Assembly (NCBI GenBank): GCA_003669575.1 | Contig: QWOR01000188.1 | Span: 1 to 10,057 of the forward strand | Direction: 5' to 3' | Source: Planctomycetota bacterium | GTDB taxonomy: Bacteria; Planctomycetota; Planctomycetia; Planctomycetales; Planctomycetaceae | DNA: 10,057 nucleotides | Shown: one piece after another, positions 1 through 6,972 of the stretch | Layout of the letters: every line of letters starts with the position of its first letter | Position numbering within the stretch: the stretch's first letter is position 1 | Notes under the pieces: generated by a model | What the model saw: only the letters and a program-made list of their open reading frames with translations | The model's database searches: none | What the model was told of the DNA's origin: nothing | Program-made: the position numbers and the translations under genes

Positions 1-102
1 GCCCTTGGGAACGTCCAGCGTCACACCTCGCAGCGCCTGAACCTCCACGGTTCCGAGCTGGTAGTGCTTGCGGATGTTCGACAGGCGAGCGGCATATTGC
101 AT
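1..102 (-). CDS. ABC transporter ATP-binding protein, LolD/MacB type (5' fragment, runs off the left edge)
   Basis: Only the first 34 codons lie in the window; the gene continues past base 1. The reading begins MQYAARLSNIRKHY and contains the stretch VQALRGVTLDVPKG (residues 21-34). This is the usual start of LolD/MacB-family ATPases: a first beta strand, a basic RK.Y motif, a short loop, then ALRGV.L.V..G just before the Walker A loop, which would lie outside the window. The family powers lipoprotein release or macrolide and peptide efflux at the inner membrane, together with an FtsX-like permease. The start is the ATG at 102-100, because an in-frame TAG lies upstream and no other start codon falls between. 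An AGGAA at 119-115 is a rather distant ribosome binding site. The gene is divergent from lexA. The family call is fairly firm, but the substrate cannot be judged from this fragment. Confidence 0.72.
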   Translation of the reverse strand, partial: MQYAARLSNIRKHYQLGTVEVQALRGVTLDVPKG

Positions 103-465
103 GAAACGGAAGCATTCCTGAGGGGCGGCTGGGGGGTGTAGTTCTGGAAGCTCTCGTGAGGGTGGGGCGACCTAATGCATTATCGCATACTGATAGGTTC
201 CCCTCCACAGACGGAGTGTTCAGCGACTTTGAGGAACGGGAAAAGAGCCCTGATTCGTCCTGCTGGACCGATTTTTCCAATTCACGCCGCTTGCAGCCTA
301 AACACGGGTATAGTACAACGGTGCATGCGATCAGTAGTTGACACCCGTGAACCAGATGGCATTGAGGTTTCGGACCTCAGTCTCCAGTGCTGTTTGGTCA
401 GCTGACGGGTTCCCGACAACCCGTGCTGACCGAAATGCTGATCCCGAACACATCAGGAATTGCTC
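103..465. other. Divergent intergenic region between the ABC ATPase and lexA
   Basis: About 360 bases with no convincing gene. Short open frames here (61-76 codons) overlap one another and look like chance. The region must hold promoters for both flanking genes. A good -10-like TATAGT (309-314) and a perfect -35-like TTGACA (338-343) are present, but neither has a well-spaced partner. The heptamer ACCCGTG occurs at 343-349 and 419-425, and inverted as CACGGGT at 303-309. The strongest structure is the dyad at 396-431, listed separately. Confidence 0.6.
396..431 (+). promoter_or_regulatory. Dyad/hairpin in the lexA leader, candidate LexA operator or 5'-UTR structure
   Basis: The left arm is GGTCAGC (396-402) plus ACGGGTT (405-411). 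The right arm is AACCCGT (418-424) plus GCTGACC (425-431). Together they form 14 base pairs with a two-base bulge (TG, 403-404) and a six-base loop. The inner part, ACGGGTT-N6-AACCCGT, is a 20-base dyad of the size of a repressor operator. It lies 34 bases before the lexA ATG with no T-tract after it, so it is not an intrinsic terminator. LexA represses its own gene in most bacteria, so this is a reasonable operator candidate. It matches neither the E. coli CTGT-N8-ACAG box nor the Bacillus type. Confidence 0.4.
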
Positions 466-1068
466 ATGGCAGACCGACTTTCGCTCACACAGCGTCAACA
501 GGAAATCTACGAGTTCATCAAGGACAAGATCCTGAATCGCGGTTACGGGCCGACTGTACGTGAGATCGGGACTTCATTTGATATCCGGTCACCCAACGGT
601 GTGATGTGCCATCTGAAAGCCCTGGAGCGTAAGGGGCTGATTTCCCGTGAACAGCACATGTCTCGGGCCATCCAGCTGACTGATCAGCCTCAACTCAAGC
701 GGACGAGTCTGCCACTGGCTGGGCACATCGCTGCCGGTCGACCGTCGACAGCTGTGGAGCAGAGTGATCGCGTCGAATTCAGCCACTTGTTCGAAGAGCC
801 CGACCATTTTTGCCTGAAGGTGCGTGGCGAATCGATGATCGAGGCGCACATTGCCGATGGCGACTATGCAATCATCCGCCGCCAGCCGACCGCACGCGAA
901 GGAGAGATCGTTGCCGCTCTGGTCGATGGTTCCGACGCCACATTGAAGCGGTTCTACCGTGAGCCCGACCGGATTCGTCTCGAACCAGCCAACGCACGAT
1001 TCCAGCCGATCTACTCGCAGCACGTCGAGATCCTCGGAGTGCTGGCTGGAGTGATCCGGCAGTACTGA
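466..1068 (+). CDS. lexA: LexA repressor (SOS regulator, self-cleaving)
   Basis: Transcriptional repressor of the SOS response. RecA-DNA filaments trigger its self-cleavage, which frees DNA-repair genes. The protein is 200 aa, the normal length. Residues 1-70 form the winged helix-turn-helix DNA-binding domain, with a recognition helix around SPNGVMCHLKALERKG (42-57). Residues 80-200 are the S24 peptidase domain. All catalytic features are present: the Ala90-Gly91 cleavage bond in HIAAGRP, nucleophile Ser123 in GESM, and the general-base Lys161 in TLKRF. The ATG at 466 is chosen because AGGA at 455-458 sits seven bases upstream; a TTG at 460 in the same frame would add two residues but is too close to that site. 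It is divergent from the ABC ATPase and convergent with the kinase. The leader dyad at 396-431 may serve autoregulation. The recognition helix differs from that of E. coli, so its operator may also differ. Confidence 0.96.
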   Translation: MADRLSLTQRQQEIYEFIKDKILNRGYGPTVREIGTSFDIRSPNGVMCHLKALERKGLISREQHMSRAIQLTDQPQLKRTSLPLAGHIAAGRPSTAVEQSDRVEFSHLFEEPDHFCLKVRGESMIEAHIADGDYAIIRRQPTAREGEIVAALVDGSDATLKRFYREPDRIRLEPANARFQPIYSQHVEILGVLAGVIRQY

Positions 1069-1122
1069 TCCGGACCGGAGCGAATTCCAGGTAACCTCTC
1101 ATGGAGTCACCTGCAGAATCAA

Positions 1123-1154
1123 CAAGGCCAGCGAGTATGTACTCGCTGGCCTTG
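1123..1154. terminator. Perfect 15-bp inverted repeat between convergent lexA and kinase genes
   Basis: The arms CAAGGCCAGCGAGTA (1123-1137) and TACTCGCTGGCCTTG (1140-1154) are exact reverse complements around a two-base centre; in RNA the innermost pairs would open to give a normal loop. The site lies 55 bases after the lexA stop and 62 bases beyond the kinase stop, so it could terminate transcription from both sides. Neither side carries a real T-tract, so it is not a textbook intrinsic terminator. A weaker imperfect hairpin (CAGGT at 1088-1092 with ACCTG at 1109-1113) precedes it. Confidence 0.6.
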
Positions 1155-1215
1155 AACGTTTGATATTGTTCTCTGACAGTGCTGGCTGTGGTTAAGACCG
1201 CTCGCAAACGGGTGA

Positions 1216-2211
1216 TTAACCGCCGATCTTGGATGTCAGATCTGCGACTTCCTTTGGCGTAAAGCGGTTCTGCAGGCGGGCGCCCATCTGAGCGACGACG
1301 CGAGCTGCGGCATGCGAGGCGAGGTGCCCCGCCTGCTTCCAGCTGAGGCCGTTGGTGATGCCGTAGAGGATGCCGGCAGCGTACATATCTCCCGCTCCTG
1401 TGGTATCGATGGCTTTGACGGAGACACCCTCGATGGGGATGACCTGGCCTTCATGCATGAGTATCGAGCCATCACCGCCGAGTGTCAGCGCGACGTTCTC
1501 CGCGTGCTTGTGAATCTCCTGTGCGCACTCAATTGGATCGTGATGCCCCGTGAGAGCGCGGGCTTCATCGAGGTTGCAGAAGAGCAGGTCGACTGGCCCC
1601 TCAATCAATTGCAGGAAGAGGTCGCGGTTGTACTGAATCAGGAATGGGTCGGAGACGGTGAAAGCGACTTTCACGCCGTTCTTTTTGGCCAGTTCAATCG
1701 CACGCAGAGCGGCACTGCGAGTTGGCTCGCCACCGAACAGGTAGCCTTCAATATAGACGTACTTGGCCTTCTTGATTTCTGACTCGTCGATGTCTTCCGG
1801 TCCCAGTTGGCTCGACACTGCCAGGTTGGTCAGCATCGTCCGCTGAGCGTCTTCGGTGATCAGGACCACGCAAGATCCCGTTCGTCCGTCGACAGGCTTC
1901 GAGTGGATGGCCACGCCCATCTTGCGCATGTCGCCGAGGAAGCACTCGCCGATCTCATCCTGGCCGACCTTCCCGACATAGGCTGCCTGACCTCCGAAAT
2001 CCGAGATCCCCATGATGGTGTTGGCGGCCGACCCGCCAGCACATCGGTTGAGCTTTACGCCACTCAGTTTGCCGAGGACCTGCTCCTGAGTGGGCTCGTC
2101 AACGAGCGTCATGATCCCCTTGGCAAAGTGCAGGTCGGTGAGAACGGAGTCCGCGACCCGGGCTTGAATGTCCAGAAGAGCATTGCCCACCCCATACACG
2201 TCGTACTTCAT
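1216..2211 (-). CDS. PfkB-family kinase, adenosine-kinase-like
   Basis: Cytoplasmic ATP-dependent kinase of the ribokinase/PfkB fold, which phosphorylates a sugar or nucleoside hydroxyl. Its layout is nearest the bacterial adenosine-kinase-like branch. With the start at 2211 it is 331 aa, a normal length. The substrate-binding motifs GNALLD (9-14) and GGSAAN (59-64) are present. So are the NxxE magnesium motif (N213 to E216, NLDE) and the anion-hole signature DTTGAGD (269-275) with catalytic base Asp275. The ATG at 2211 has AAGGTGA seven bases upstream (2225-2219), a good site; an in-frame GTG at 2229 would add six residues and use that site as coding. The substrate is not certain: adenosine, ribose or a related sugar are all possible. 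It converges on lexA, and no purine-salvage neighbour is seen. Confidence 0.88.
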   Translation of the reverse strand: MKYDVYGVGNALLDIQARVADSVLTDLHFAKGIMTLVDEPTQEQVLGKLSGVKLNRCAGGSAANTIMGISDFGGQAAYVGKVGQDEIGECFLGDMRKMGVAIHSKPVDGRTGSCVVLITEDAQRTMLTNLAVSSQLGPEDIDESEIKKAKYVYIEGYLFGGEPTRSAALRAIELAKKNGVKVAFTVSDPFLIQYNRDLFLQLIEGPVDLLFCNLDEARALTGHHDPIECAQEIHKHAENVALTLGGDGSILMHEGQVIPIEGVSVKAIDTTGAGDMYAAGILYGITNGLSWKQAGHLASHAAARVVAQMGARLQNRFTPKEVADLTSKIGG

Positions 2212-2238
2212 CTGACAGTCACCTTGCACACTCGATAC

Positions 2239-2256
2239 TCATCGGAAGAGCCACAT
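2239..2256 (-). CDS. Five-codon leader reading frame (MWLFR) upstream of the kinase
   Basis: On the minus strand, GGGAGAGGA (2268-2260), the best ribosome-binding sequence in this neighbourhood, precedes an ATG (2256-2254) that opens ATG TGG CTC TTC CGA TGA. The kinase ATG follows 27 bases after the stop, in the same reading frame. It could be a leader peptide that tunes kinase translation, the relic of a longer N-terminus closed by one stop codon, or chance. The sequence shows only the frame and the ribosome site; the function is speculation. Confidence 0.3.
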   Translation of the reverse strand: MWLFR

Positions 2257-2872
2257 GACTCCTCTCCCTTCCAGCGATGCGTCGTCGCCCGGCTGTGTAT
2301 CATAGAGCCCCGGTCAGTGGTGAGCCATCTGCTCAGCCGACGTCTTGACAAGGCAGGTATAACCCACGGCGAGTGGCCACTCGTTGCAGGGACTCGTCGT
2401 GACGGTAACAAGGTAAATTCCATAAATACCGAAGGCCAGTTGATTGTTGTCTCGGCGATCTTGCGACATGGAAGCTGGGGCATCCCATTTCCGAAGGCGA
2501 GTGTCAGGCCGCTGACGAGTGTGACGAAGTGGTTGTCCCTGGAATCGTGAAGATTGGTCGTTATGTGATGGTCGGCAGGGGAGAGGTGACGTTCCTGTTC
2601 ATTCCTGGACTTCCGAATAAGTCTCTGCGAACTGGCTGGGACGACTTTTCCGTTCAGGAAATATCACCGGGCAGTGCCGGAGCTAAGGCAGTCGAATGGC
2701 GATGTCGCCACCTTCTGACGGCGGACGGCCTGACCAGATCATCGAAAACCGGGTGCCTCGTCGATGTGAATGATGACGTAGACCCGCGCGAAACCAGGTC
2801 CGAGTCCACTCGTACCGACGAAGGTTGCATCCGGCAGACTTTGCCGGGGCCCCTTGGTGAGGCAATTTGCTC
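2257..2872. other. Long intergenic region between kinase and HlyD-type gene
   Basis: About 600 bases without a gene I can support. A minus-strand TATGAT at 2302-2297 could be the -10 of the kinase promoter, but its -35 partner is poor. An open frame starting at GTG 2529 runs 115 codons and ends with TGA at 2874-2876, overlapping the next ATG as ATGA, which resembles translational coupling. However, it has no clear ribosome site, no recognisable motif and little third-position bias (about 59% GC by hand count), so I do not call it a gene. The sequence TTGACA (2345-2350) has no properly spaced -10. No strong repeats were seen. Confidence 0.5.
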
Positions 2873-4015
2873 ATGACAGCTATGACCTCTGCCACTTCTG
2901 AACCCATCTGTATTCAATCCCCCACAGCGCCGCATCCCCTTCGGACTCTGGCGATCTGTCTGGCATCGTTATTGGCCGGGGCTGCGGTTGCGGTGTGGTT
3001 TGAGCGGCACGGCGAGGTACGGTTTGCCGCCTACCTCGAAACACACACCACTCCAGTGACTGCGGAACATCCTGGCCGGGTGGAAGCACTGGCCAAGAGC
3101 GAAGGCGACCGGATCACAATCGGCGACCCGCTGCTCAATCTGACTGACTCGCAACTGATGCGTGAGATTCAGTTGCAGAAGGACGAAGTCGCCCGTACCG
3201 AGATCCAGTTGAACCAGTGCCTGGCGGAAGCGGATCTCGATCTGCAATGGCGGACCAACGATCTCGATGACAAGATCATCGATTACCAGCTGCGTTCGGC
3301 GGGGTACTTGAAAGAGAAGTACGATTTCGAGCTTCAGAAGAGCATGCTCGCCGACATGCTGTCCAGCAACTTGACCGCAGCCCTTCCCGATCCCGAATCG
3401 CTGATCGGGTCGCTGATGGTGGAAGATCGCCTCCCCCGCGTGGAAGAGATGACGACCGCCTTGAAACTTGAGACGGTATCGAATGCAACAGATGTCTCAT
3501 CGGCTCAGGTTGAGATCTGCGAACAACAACTCAAACGTCTGGAGCAGGTGAAGCAGTCCCTGCCCGCCACTGTTCGCCGCAGGGCGGGAGTGGACGCAGC
3601 CGAGGCGACCCTTGCTCGGGCCAAGGTGATGCTCGAACAGACGGAAGGTCGGCGTACGGAACTGACCGTGGCATCGACCGCTGTCGGCAAGGTCGGCGTC
3701 TACCGTGTGAAAGTCGGCGACCACGTCCAGCCCGGTCAGACGATTGTGGAACTCCTGGACGACGCCCGCCGGTTCTTGCGAGTCGAAGTGCCTTCGTCCA
3801 AGATCTCCGAACTGAAGGTGGCCCAGAACGTCGACATCACTTTCCCCGGTGGAGGGAAGCGGACTGGCCGCATTCAAATGATCGCTCCGCAGGCGATTCC
3901 CACCGATCCGAACTCGCACGGGGCCGAGAGCCTGATCCTCGTCCGGGTGGAACAGACCGGCGAGTTGTGGCCTGATCTGCCCGTGGGCACGCGAGTCGAC
4001 GTGTCACTGCGATAG
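2873..4015 (+). CDS. HlyD/RND-type membrane fusion (periplasmic adaptor) protein
   Basis: Membrane fusion proteins link an inner-membrane exporter to the outer membrane across the periplasm. This one has 380 aa. Residues 1-24 are cytoplasmic, followed by one membrane anchor at about 25-43 (LAICLASLLAGAAVAVW). The first lipoyl-like half is at 62-90 and holds the pattern GRVEALAKSEGDRITIGDPL. A long, charged, coiled-coil-like hairpin spans about 91-265. The second lipoyl half (about 268-296) holds KVGDHVQPGQTIVELLD, and a beta-barrel part (about 301-380) contains LRVEVPSSKISELKVAQNVDI. The ATG at 2873 fits GGTGAGG at 2856-2862; ATG 2882 is too far and TTG 2867 too close. No ABC, RND or MFS exporter lies next to it, so it is an orphan adaptor. 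An intrinsic terminator follows at 4036-4078. The family is firm; the cargo is unknown. Confidence 0.85.
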   Translation: MTAMTSATSEPICIQSPTAPHPLRTLAICLASLLAGAAVAVWFERHGEVRFAAYLETHTTPVTAEHPGRVEALAKSEGDRITIGDPLLNLTDSQLMREIQLQKDEVARTEIQLNQCLAEADLDLQWRTNDLDDKIIDYQLRSAGYLKEKYDFELQKSMLADMLSSNLTAALPDPESLIGSLMVEDRLPRVEEMTTALKLETVSNATDVSSAQVEICEQQLKRLEQVKQSLPATVRRRAGVDAAEATLARAKVMLEQTEGRRTELTVASTAVGKVGVYRVKVGDHVQPGQTIVELLDDARRFLRVEVPSSKISELKVAQNVDITFPGGGKRTGRIQMIAPQAIPTDPNSHGAESLILVRVEQTGELWPDLPVGTRVDVSLR

Positions 4016-4035
4016 GTCAAGCATCAGAAGTATGG

Positions 4036-4078
4036 GGTGCGCCTTCGCTGCGATTCGCGGTGAAGGCACACCTTTTTT
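4036..4078 (+). terminator. Intrinsic terminator after the HlyD-type gene
   Basis: The stem pairs GGTG-C-GCCTTC (4036-4046) with GAAGGC-A-CACC (4062-4072). There is a single C-A mismatch and a loop that can itself fold a short GCG/CGC pairing. Six T residues follow directly at 4073-4078. It lies 20 bases after the stop codon and is oriented for the plus-strand gene. The facing gene yacG ends 38 bases further on. Confidence 0.85.
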
Positions 4079-4115
4079 CGATTTGTGATATCGAATTGAA
4101 ACCCACAGACAAAAT

Positions 4116-4322
4116 TCATTCTGGGGGCAGATCGTCGGGGTCGGTCAACTCCAGCATCAGACGATCCGGGGTGAGATCCTCCACCACGGCATACTTGCCA
4201 TCGAGCCAGCGCGACAGATCGATCTGCTTGCAGCGCACGCTGCAGAACGGGAAGCAGGGTGAATCCGAAGCAGCCGGGGGCAACTGCTTGTCACAGATGG
4301 GGCAGGTAACGGGCTGAATCAT
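4116..4322 (-). CDS. yacG: YacG, zinc-ribbon DNA gyrase inhibitor
   Basis: YacG (DUF329) is a very small zinc protein. In E. coli it binds the GyrB subunit and inhibits gyrase activity. This copy has 68 aa, the usual size. The zinc ligands are Cys7 and Cys10 (CPIC) and Cys27 and Cys31 (CSVRC). They are followed by the conserved QIDLSRWLDGKY segment and an acidic tail (DPDDLPPE) typical of the family. Its ATG overlaps the comEC stop codon by four bases (ATGA), so it is probably translated by coupling to comEC and shares its mRNA. No separate ribosome site is needed or obvious. The family call is strong; a gyrase role in this organism is by homology only. Confidence 0.9.
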   Translation of the reverse strand: MIQPVTCPICDKQLPPAASDSPCFPFCSVRCKQIDLSRWLDGKYAVVEDLTPDRLMLELTDPDDLPPE

Positions 4323-6832
4323 GGGTGCCTCTGAGTGACGAGAGGTCGAGTCCCCGCGGACTGATGACCGGCACGATGCGTGCCGACTTGAATCAATCCG
4401 CCGGGTGAAATGCGAGCCTGGATGGCACCGTCCACCGCAGTGCAGTGGATGGCCTCGGCTTGCGGGTAGATTCTAGCAAGTGCGGGAGTGATGTCCCGGC
4501 CAGAGCTGACAAACACATGACGGGGGGCAGCCCATTTGGCCAAGGCTGGGGTGTTGGCCGACTTGCCGCCGTGGTGCGGCGCCAGAAAGAGGTCGATTGG
4601 TGCGATTCGGTGTTTCATCAACGCTGCGGCACCGCCTTCCTCCAGATCACCGGTGAGCAGGATGCTTTTGCCCGCATAGTCGATCTGCAGCACGACACTA
4701 TTGCTGTTGTCCTGCCGGTCCCTGATCTGGGGAGAGGGGTGAAGAACTTTGATTCGGACCTCCGGGTCAAGGAGCAATTCGTCCCCAGCCTGTATCATCT
4801 TCAGGTGAGTTCCATGACGTGTCAGCTCCGTGAACAGTTCCGGTAGCCCCTCCTGCTCAAAGTTCAAACAATGCTGGCTGAACAGCGTGGTCCCGATGGG
4901 AGTGTTGGCCACCAGATCGATCCCGCCGTTGTAATGGTCCGCGTCGGCATGAGAGAGTACGAGCGCGTCGATATGTCCGATACCTCGCTCGCGAAGCAGT
5001 GCCTGGACGGAACGAGCCGCACGTCGACCGTCCCCCAGTGAGCCAATGTCGTAGAGCAGGGTACGACCATTCGGACACGTGACCACAATCGCTTCACCAT
5101 GCCCGACATCCAGGAACGTACACGTGAGCCCCGGTTCCAGCGAATGAGGCCACGCAGCGAGAGCCAGCCAACCCAGCGTCCAGAGGAATGTTCCCCGCCA
5201 CACCCAGCGTTTGACCCCGCTTGACCTCACGAGCAGCCCCGCAATCAGCAGTGCGTAGAACCCTCCCATCCAGATTGTGGACGGCATCGGAGAATCTCCT
5301 GCTGCTCCGGGAAGTCGGGACGACCATTCCACCGCCTTGAGAAACCAGCTCAAGCCATCGCGAAATGGGATCACAGCCCATCCCGCAAGGGCAGGGCATA
5401 ACAATCCGACGCCGAGGAACAGATATCCGGCGCAAAGTACCAACGTCGATACAGGCGTCAGCAAGGCATTGACGACTAGACCGGCTGGCGAGACCAGATG
5501 AAAAGTCCGCATCGTGATGGGAATCGTAATCAGCCAGATCATCGTGCTCATGACGTAAGCACCGAGCAACCAGCGTCCACCAGCCGTACAGATCCGCACG
5601 AACAGCGGTCGCTCGCCCGCCAGTAGCCGGTCCTGGAATGACACGTAGGTCCGTTCGGCGATCCAGTCCGACAGCGTAAAGATCACCGCGACCGCCAGGA
5701 AACTCAGCTGGGCTCCTACGTCAAACAGGTCTGCCGGATTGATCAGCAACAGGACCAGCGCACTCAAGCCCAATGCCTGCAAGCCATCTGATTTTCGCCC
5801 CAGCAACTGACTGATGACGACCATCGTGCAGAGCACCACGGCTCGCATCACGGGGGGCCGACTCTCTGCAATCGCGGCATATCCGTAGACCAATCCCAGG
5901 ACCAAGAGCCAGGTCGTCAATTTTCGCAGGCCAACCGCGCGGCACAACAGCATCACAAATCCGGCCAGTACGCCGATATGCAGCCCGGAGATCGCCAGAA
6001 TGTGCATCGTGCCGCTGCGGATGAACGCGGCTTCGGTTTCCTCTTTCAGGTCCGAACGGTCCCCGATCAGCAAAGACGCAGCCACCGGCTGGAGCTGCGC
6101 GGGCAGATGATCAAAGATCAGCTTGTCGCACTCGACGCGGACAGCTTCGCGTAGCCTGGACCAGCTCGCCTGGATGCCTGTCGGCCTGTCGATCAGTTGT
6201 ATCGTGTCGGGGCTGTCACAACGGACAATCCGGTCAATGCCTCGTGACCGTAGAAACTCCGGATAATCGAAGTCACCCGGATTGCCCGGCGGCTCGGGGG
6301 AACGCAGTTGACCCAGGATCTGGACCCTGTCACCCGGCTGGTAATCGAGCAGGTGCCCGGCGACATCGACCCGCACGAGGCCGGTGGCGGACAGCTTGGT
6401 GCCAGCGTGATTCAGCAGCGACTGGCTCTCTGCCAGAAAGATCGAATGGTCAACCCGCATCCAGGTCGGCACGCCTGGACGATTGTTGTTCCGCAGACTG
6501 ATCGGTGAAGCGACGATCGCCTCCAGCCGCACCGGTTGGAGGTCTGTGGGAAACGTCGCGATGGAACTGGCTTCCCGCACTGACCAGAACAGGTGATGCC
6601 GCGCTCCCCCAGCAGCGAGCAGCGCGAGTGCCACCAGCACTGCAGCTGTGCGGGTCTGGCTTTTTCTGAGGGCAAAGAATGCAGCCCCCATCAAAAATCC
6701 CCCCAGCACCAGCCAGGTCGATATCTCCCACCGCCCGAAACGGTCGCACACGATCCCGGCGGCGAACAGTAATGCTGCGGTCAACGCCGGTTCGCGTGGC
6801 TTGTTCTGAGGTTGTGGGACCGGAGAAACCAC
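4319..6832 (-). CDS. comEC: ComEC/Rec2-family DNA uptake channel
   Basis: Inner-membrane channel that moves single-stranded DNA into the cytoplasm during natural transformation. The protein is 837 aa, full length for the three-part family. It has an N-terminal membrane segment cluster and soluble OB-like region (about 15-250). The multi-spanning competence core (about 250-560) includes the hallmark AISGLHIGVLA (280-290). The C-terminal metallo-beta-lactamase-like domain (about 567-820) keeps HADADH (628-633), TGD (727-729) and APHHGG (751-756), so the metal site that may degrade the non-transported strand appears intact. The GTG at 6832 is the first possible start after an in-frame stop and keeps the first membrane helix; no clear ribosome site precedes it, so the start is moderately sure. 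It is divergent from nrdR and overlaps yacG. No other competence genes are in the window, so active transformation is not shown. Confidence 0.93.
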   Translation of the reverse strand: MVSPVPQPQNKPREPALTAALLFAAGIVCDRFGRWEISTWLVLGGFLMGAAFFALRKSQTRTAAVLVALALLAAGGARHHLFWSVREASSIATFPTDLQPVRLEAIVASPISLRNNNRPGVPTWMRVDHSIFLAESQSLLNHAGTKLSATGLVRVDVAGHLLDYQPGDRVQILGQLRSPEPPGNPGDFDYPEFLRSRGIDRIVRCDSPDTIQLIDRPTGIQASWSRLREAVRVECDKLIFDHLPAQLQPVAASLLIGDRSDLKEETEAAFIRSGTMHILAISGLHIGVLAGFVMLLCRAVGLRKLTTWLLVLGLVYGYAAIAESRPPVMRAVVLCTMVVISQLLGRKSDGLQALGLSALVLLLINPADLFDVGAQLSFLAVAVIFTLSDWIAERTYVSFQDRLLAGERPLFVRICTAGGRWLLGAYVMSTMIWLITIPITMRTFHLVSPAGLVVNALLTPVSTLVLCAGYLFLGVGLLCPALAGWAVIPFRDGLSWFLKAVEWSSRLPGAAGDSPMPSTIWMGGFYALLIAGLLVRSSGVKRWVWRGTFLWTLGWLALAAWPHSLEPGLTCTFLDVGHGEAIVVTCPNGRTLLYDIGSLGDGRRAARSVQALLRERGIGHIDALVLSHADADHYNGGIDLVANTPIGTTLFSQHCLNFEQEGLPELFTELTRHGTHLKMIQAGDELLLDPEVRIKVLHPSPQIRDRQDNSNSVVLQIDYAGKSILLTGDLEEGGAAALMKHRIAPIDLFLAPHHGGKSANTPALAKWAAPRHVFVSSGRDITPALARIYPQAEAIHCTAVDGAIQARISPGGLIQVGTHRAGHQSAGTRPLVTQRHP

Positions 6833-6972
6833 GGTTTTTCTCGGCGGAATCGCGGGAGACTAACGGGCAGTGCGGACTCAGCTTATCATAGCGGCACGTT
6901 GTCCGTCGTGCTGGCTCCATCACTGTGGAGTTGAGTGAGATCGTGACAGCTCTTCGTTGGGAGGCTCACGCG

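Noticed and set aside
312..325. Partial match to a cyanobacterial-type LexA box (AGTAC...GTGC)
   Set aside because: The right half-site fails at key positions and the site is not a dyad; the 396-431 dyad is the better operator candidate.
589..1207. Long antisense frames over lexA
   Set aside because: They lie opposite a certain gene with a full set of LexA catalytic residues; antisense shadows are common in GC-rich coding DNA.
2345..2366. TTGACA followed by TATAAC as a promoter
   Set aside because: The spacing is only seven bases (TTGACA 2345-2350, TATAAC 2358-2363), far from the required 16-18.
2404..2415. GTAACAAGGTAA, as in the 3' end of 16S rRNA
   Set aside because: The match stops after 12 bases and no other rRNA-like sequence surrounds it; a chance match.
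1312..2550. 156- and 247-codon plus-strand frames opposite the kinase
   Set aside because: The minus-strand kinase carries all PfkB motifs, and the plus frames show no motif.
2529..2876. 115-codon open frame ending in an ATGA overlap with the HlyD-type gene
   Set aside because: No ribosome site, no family signal and near-background third-position GC; the overlap alone is weak. Kept only as a remark in the region entry.
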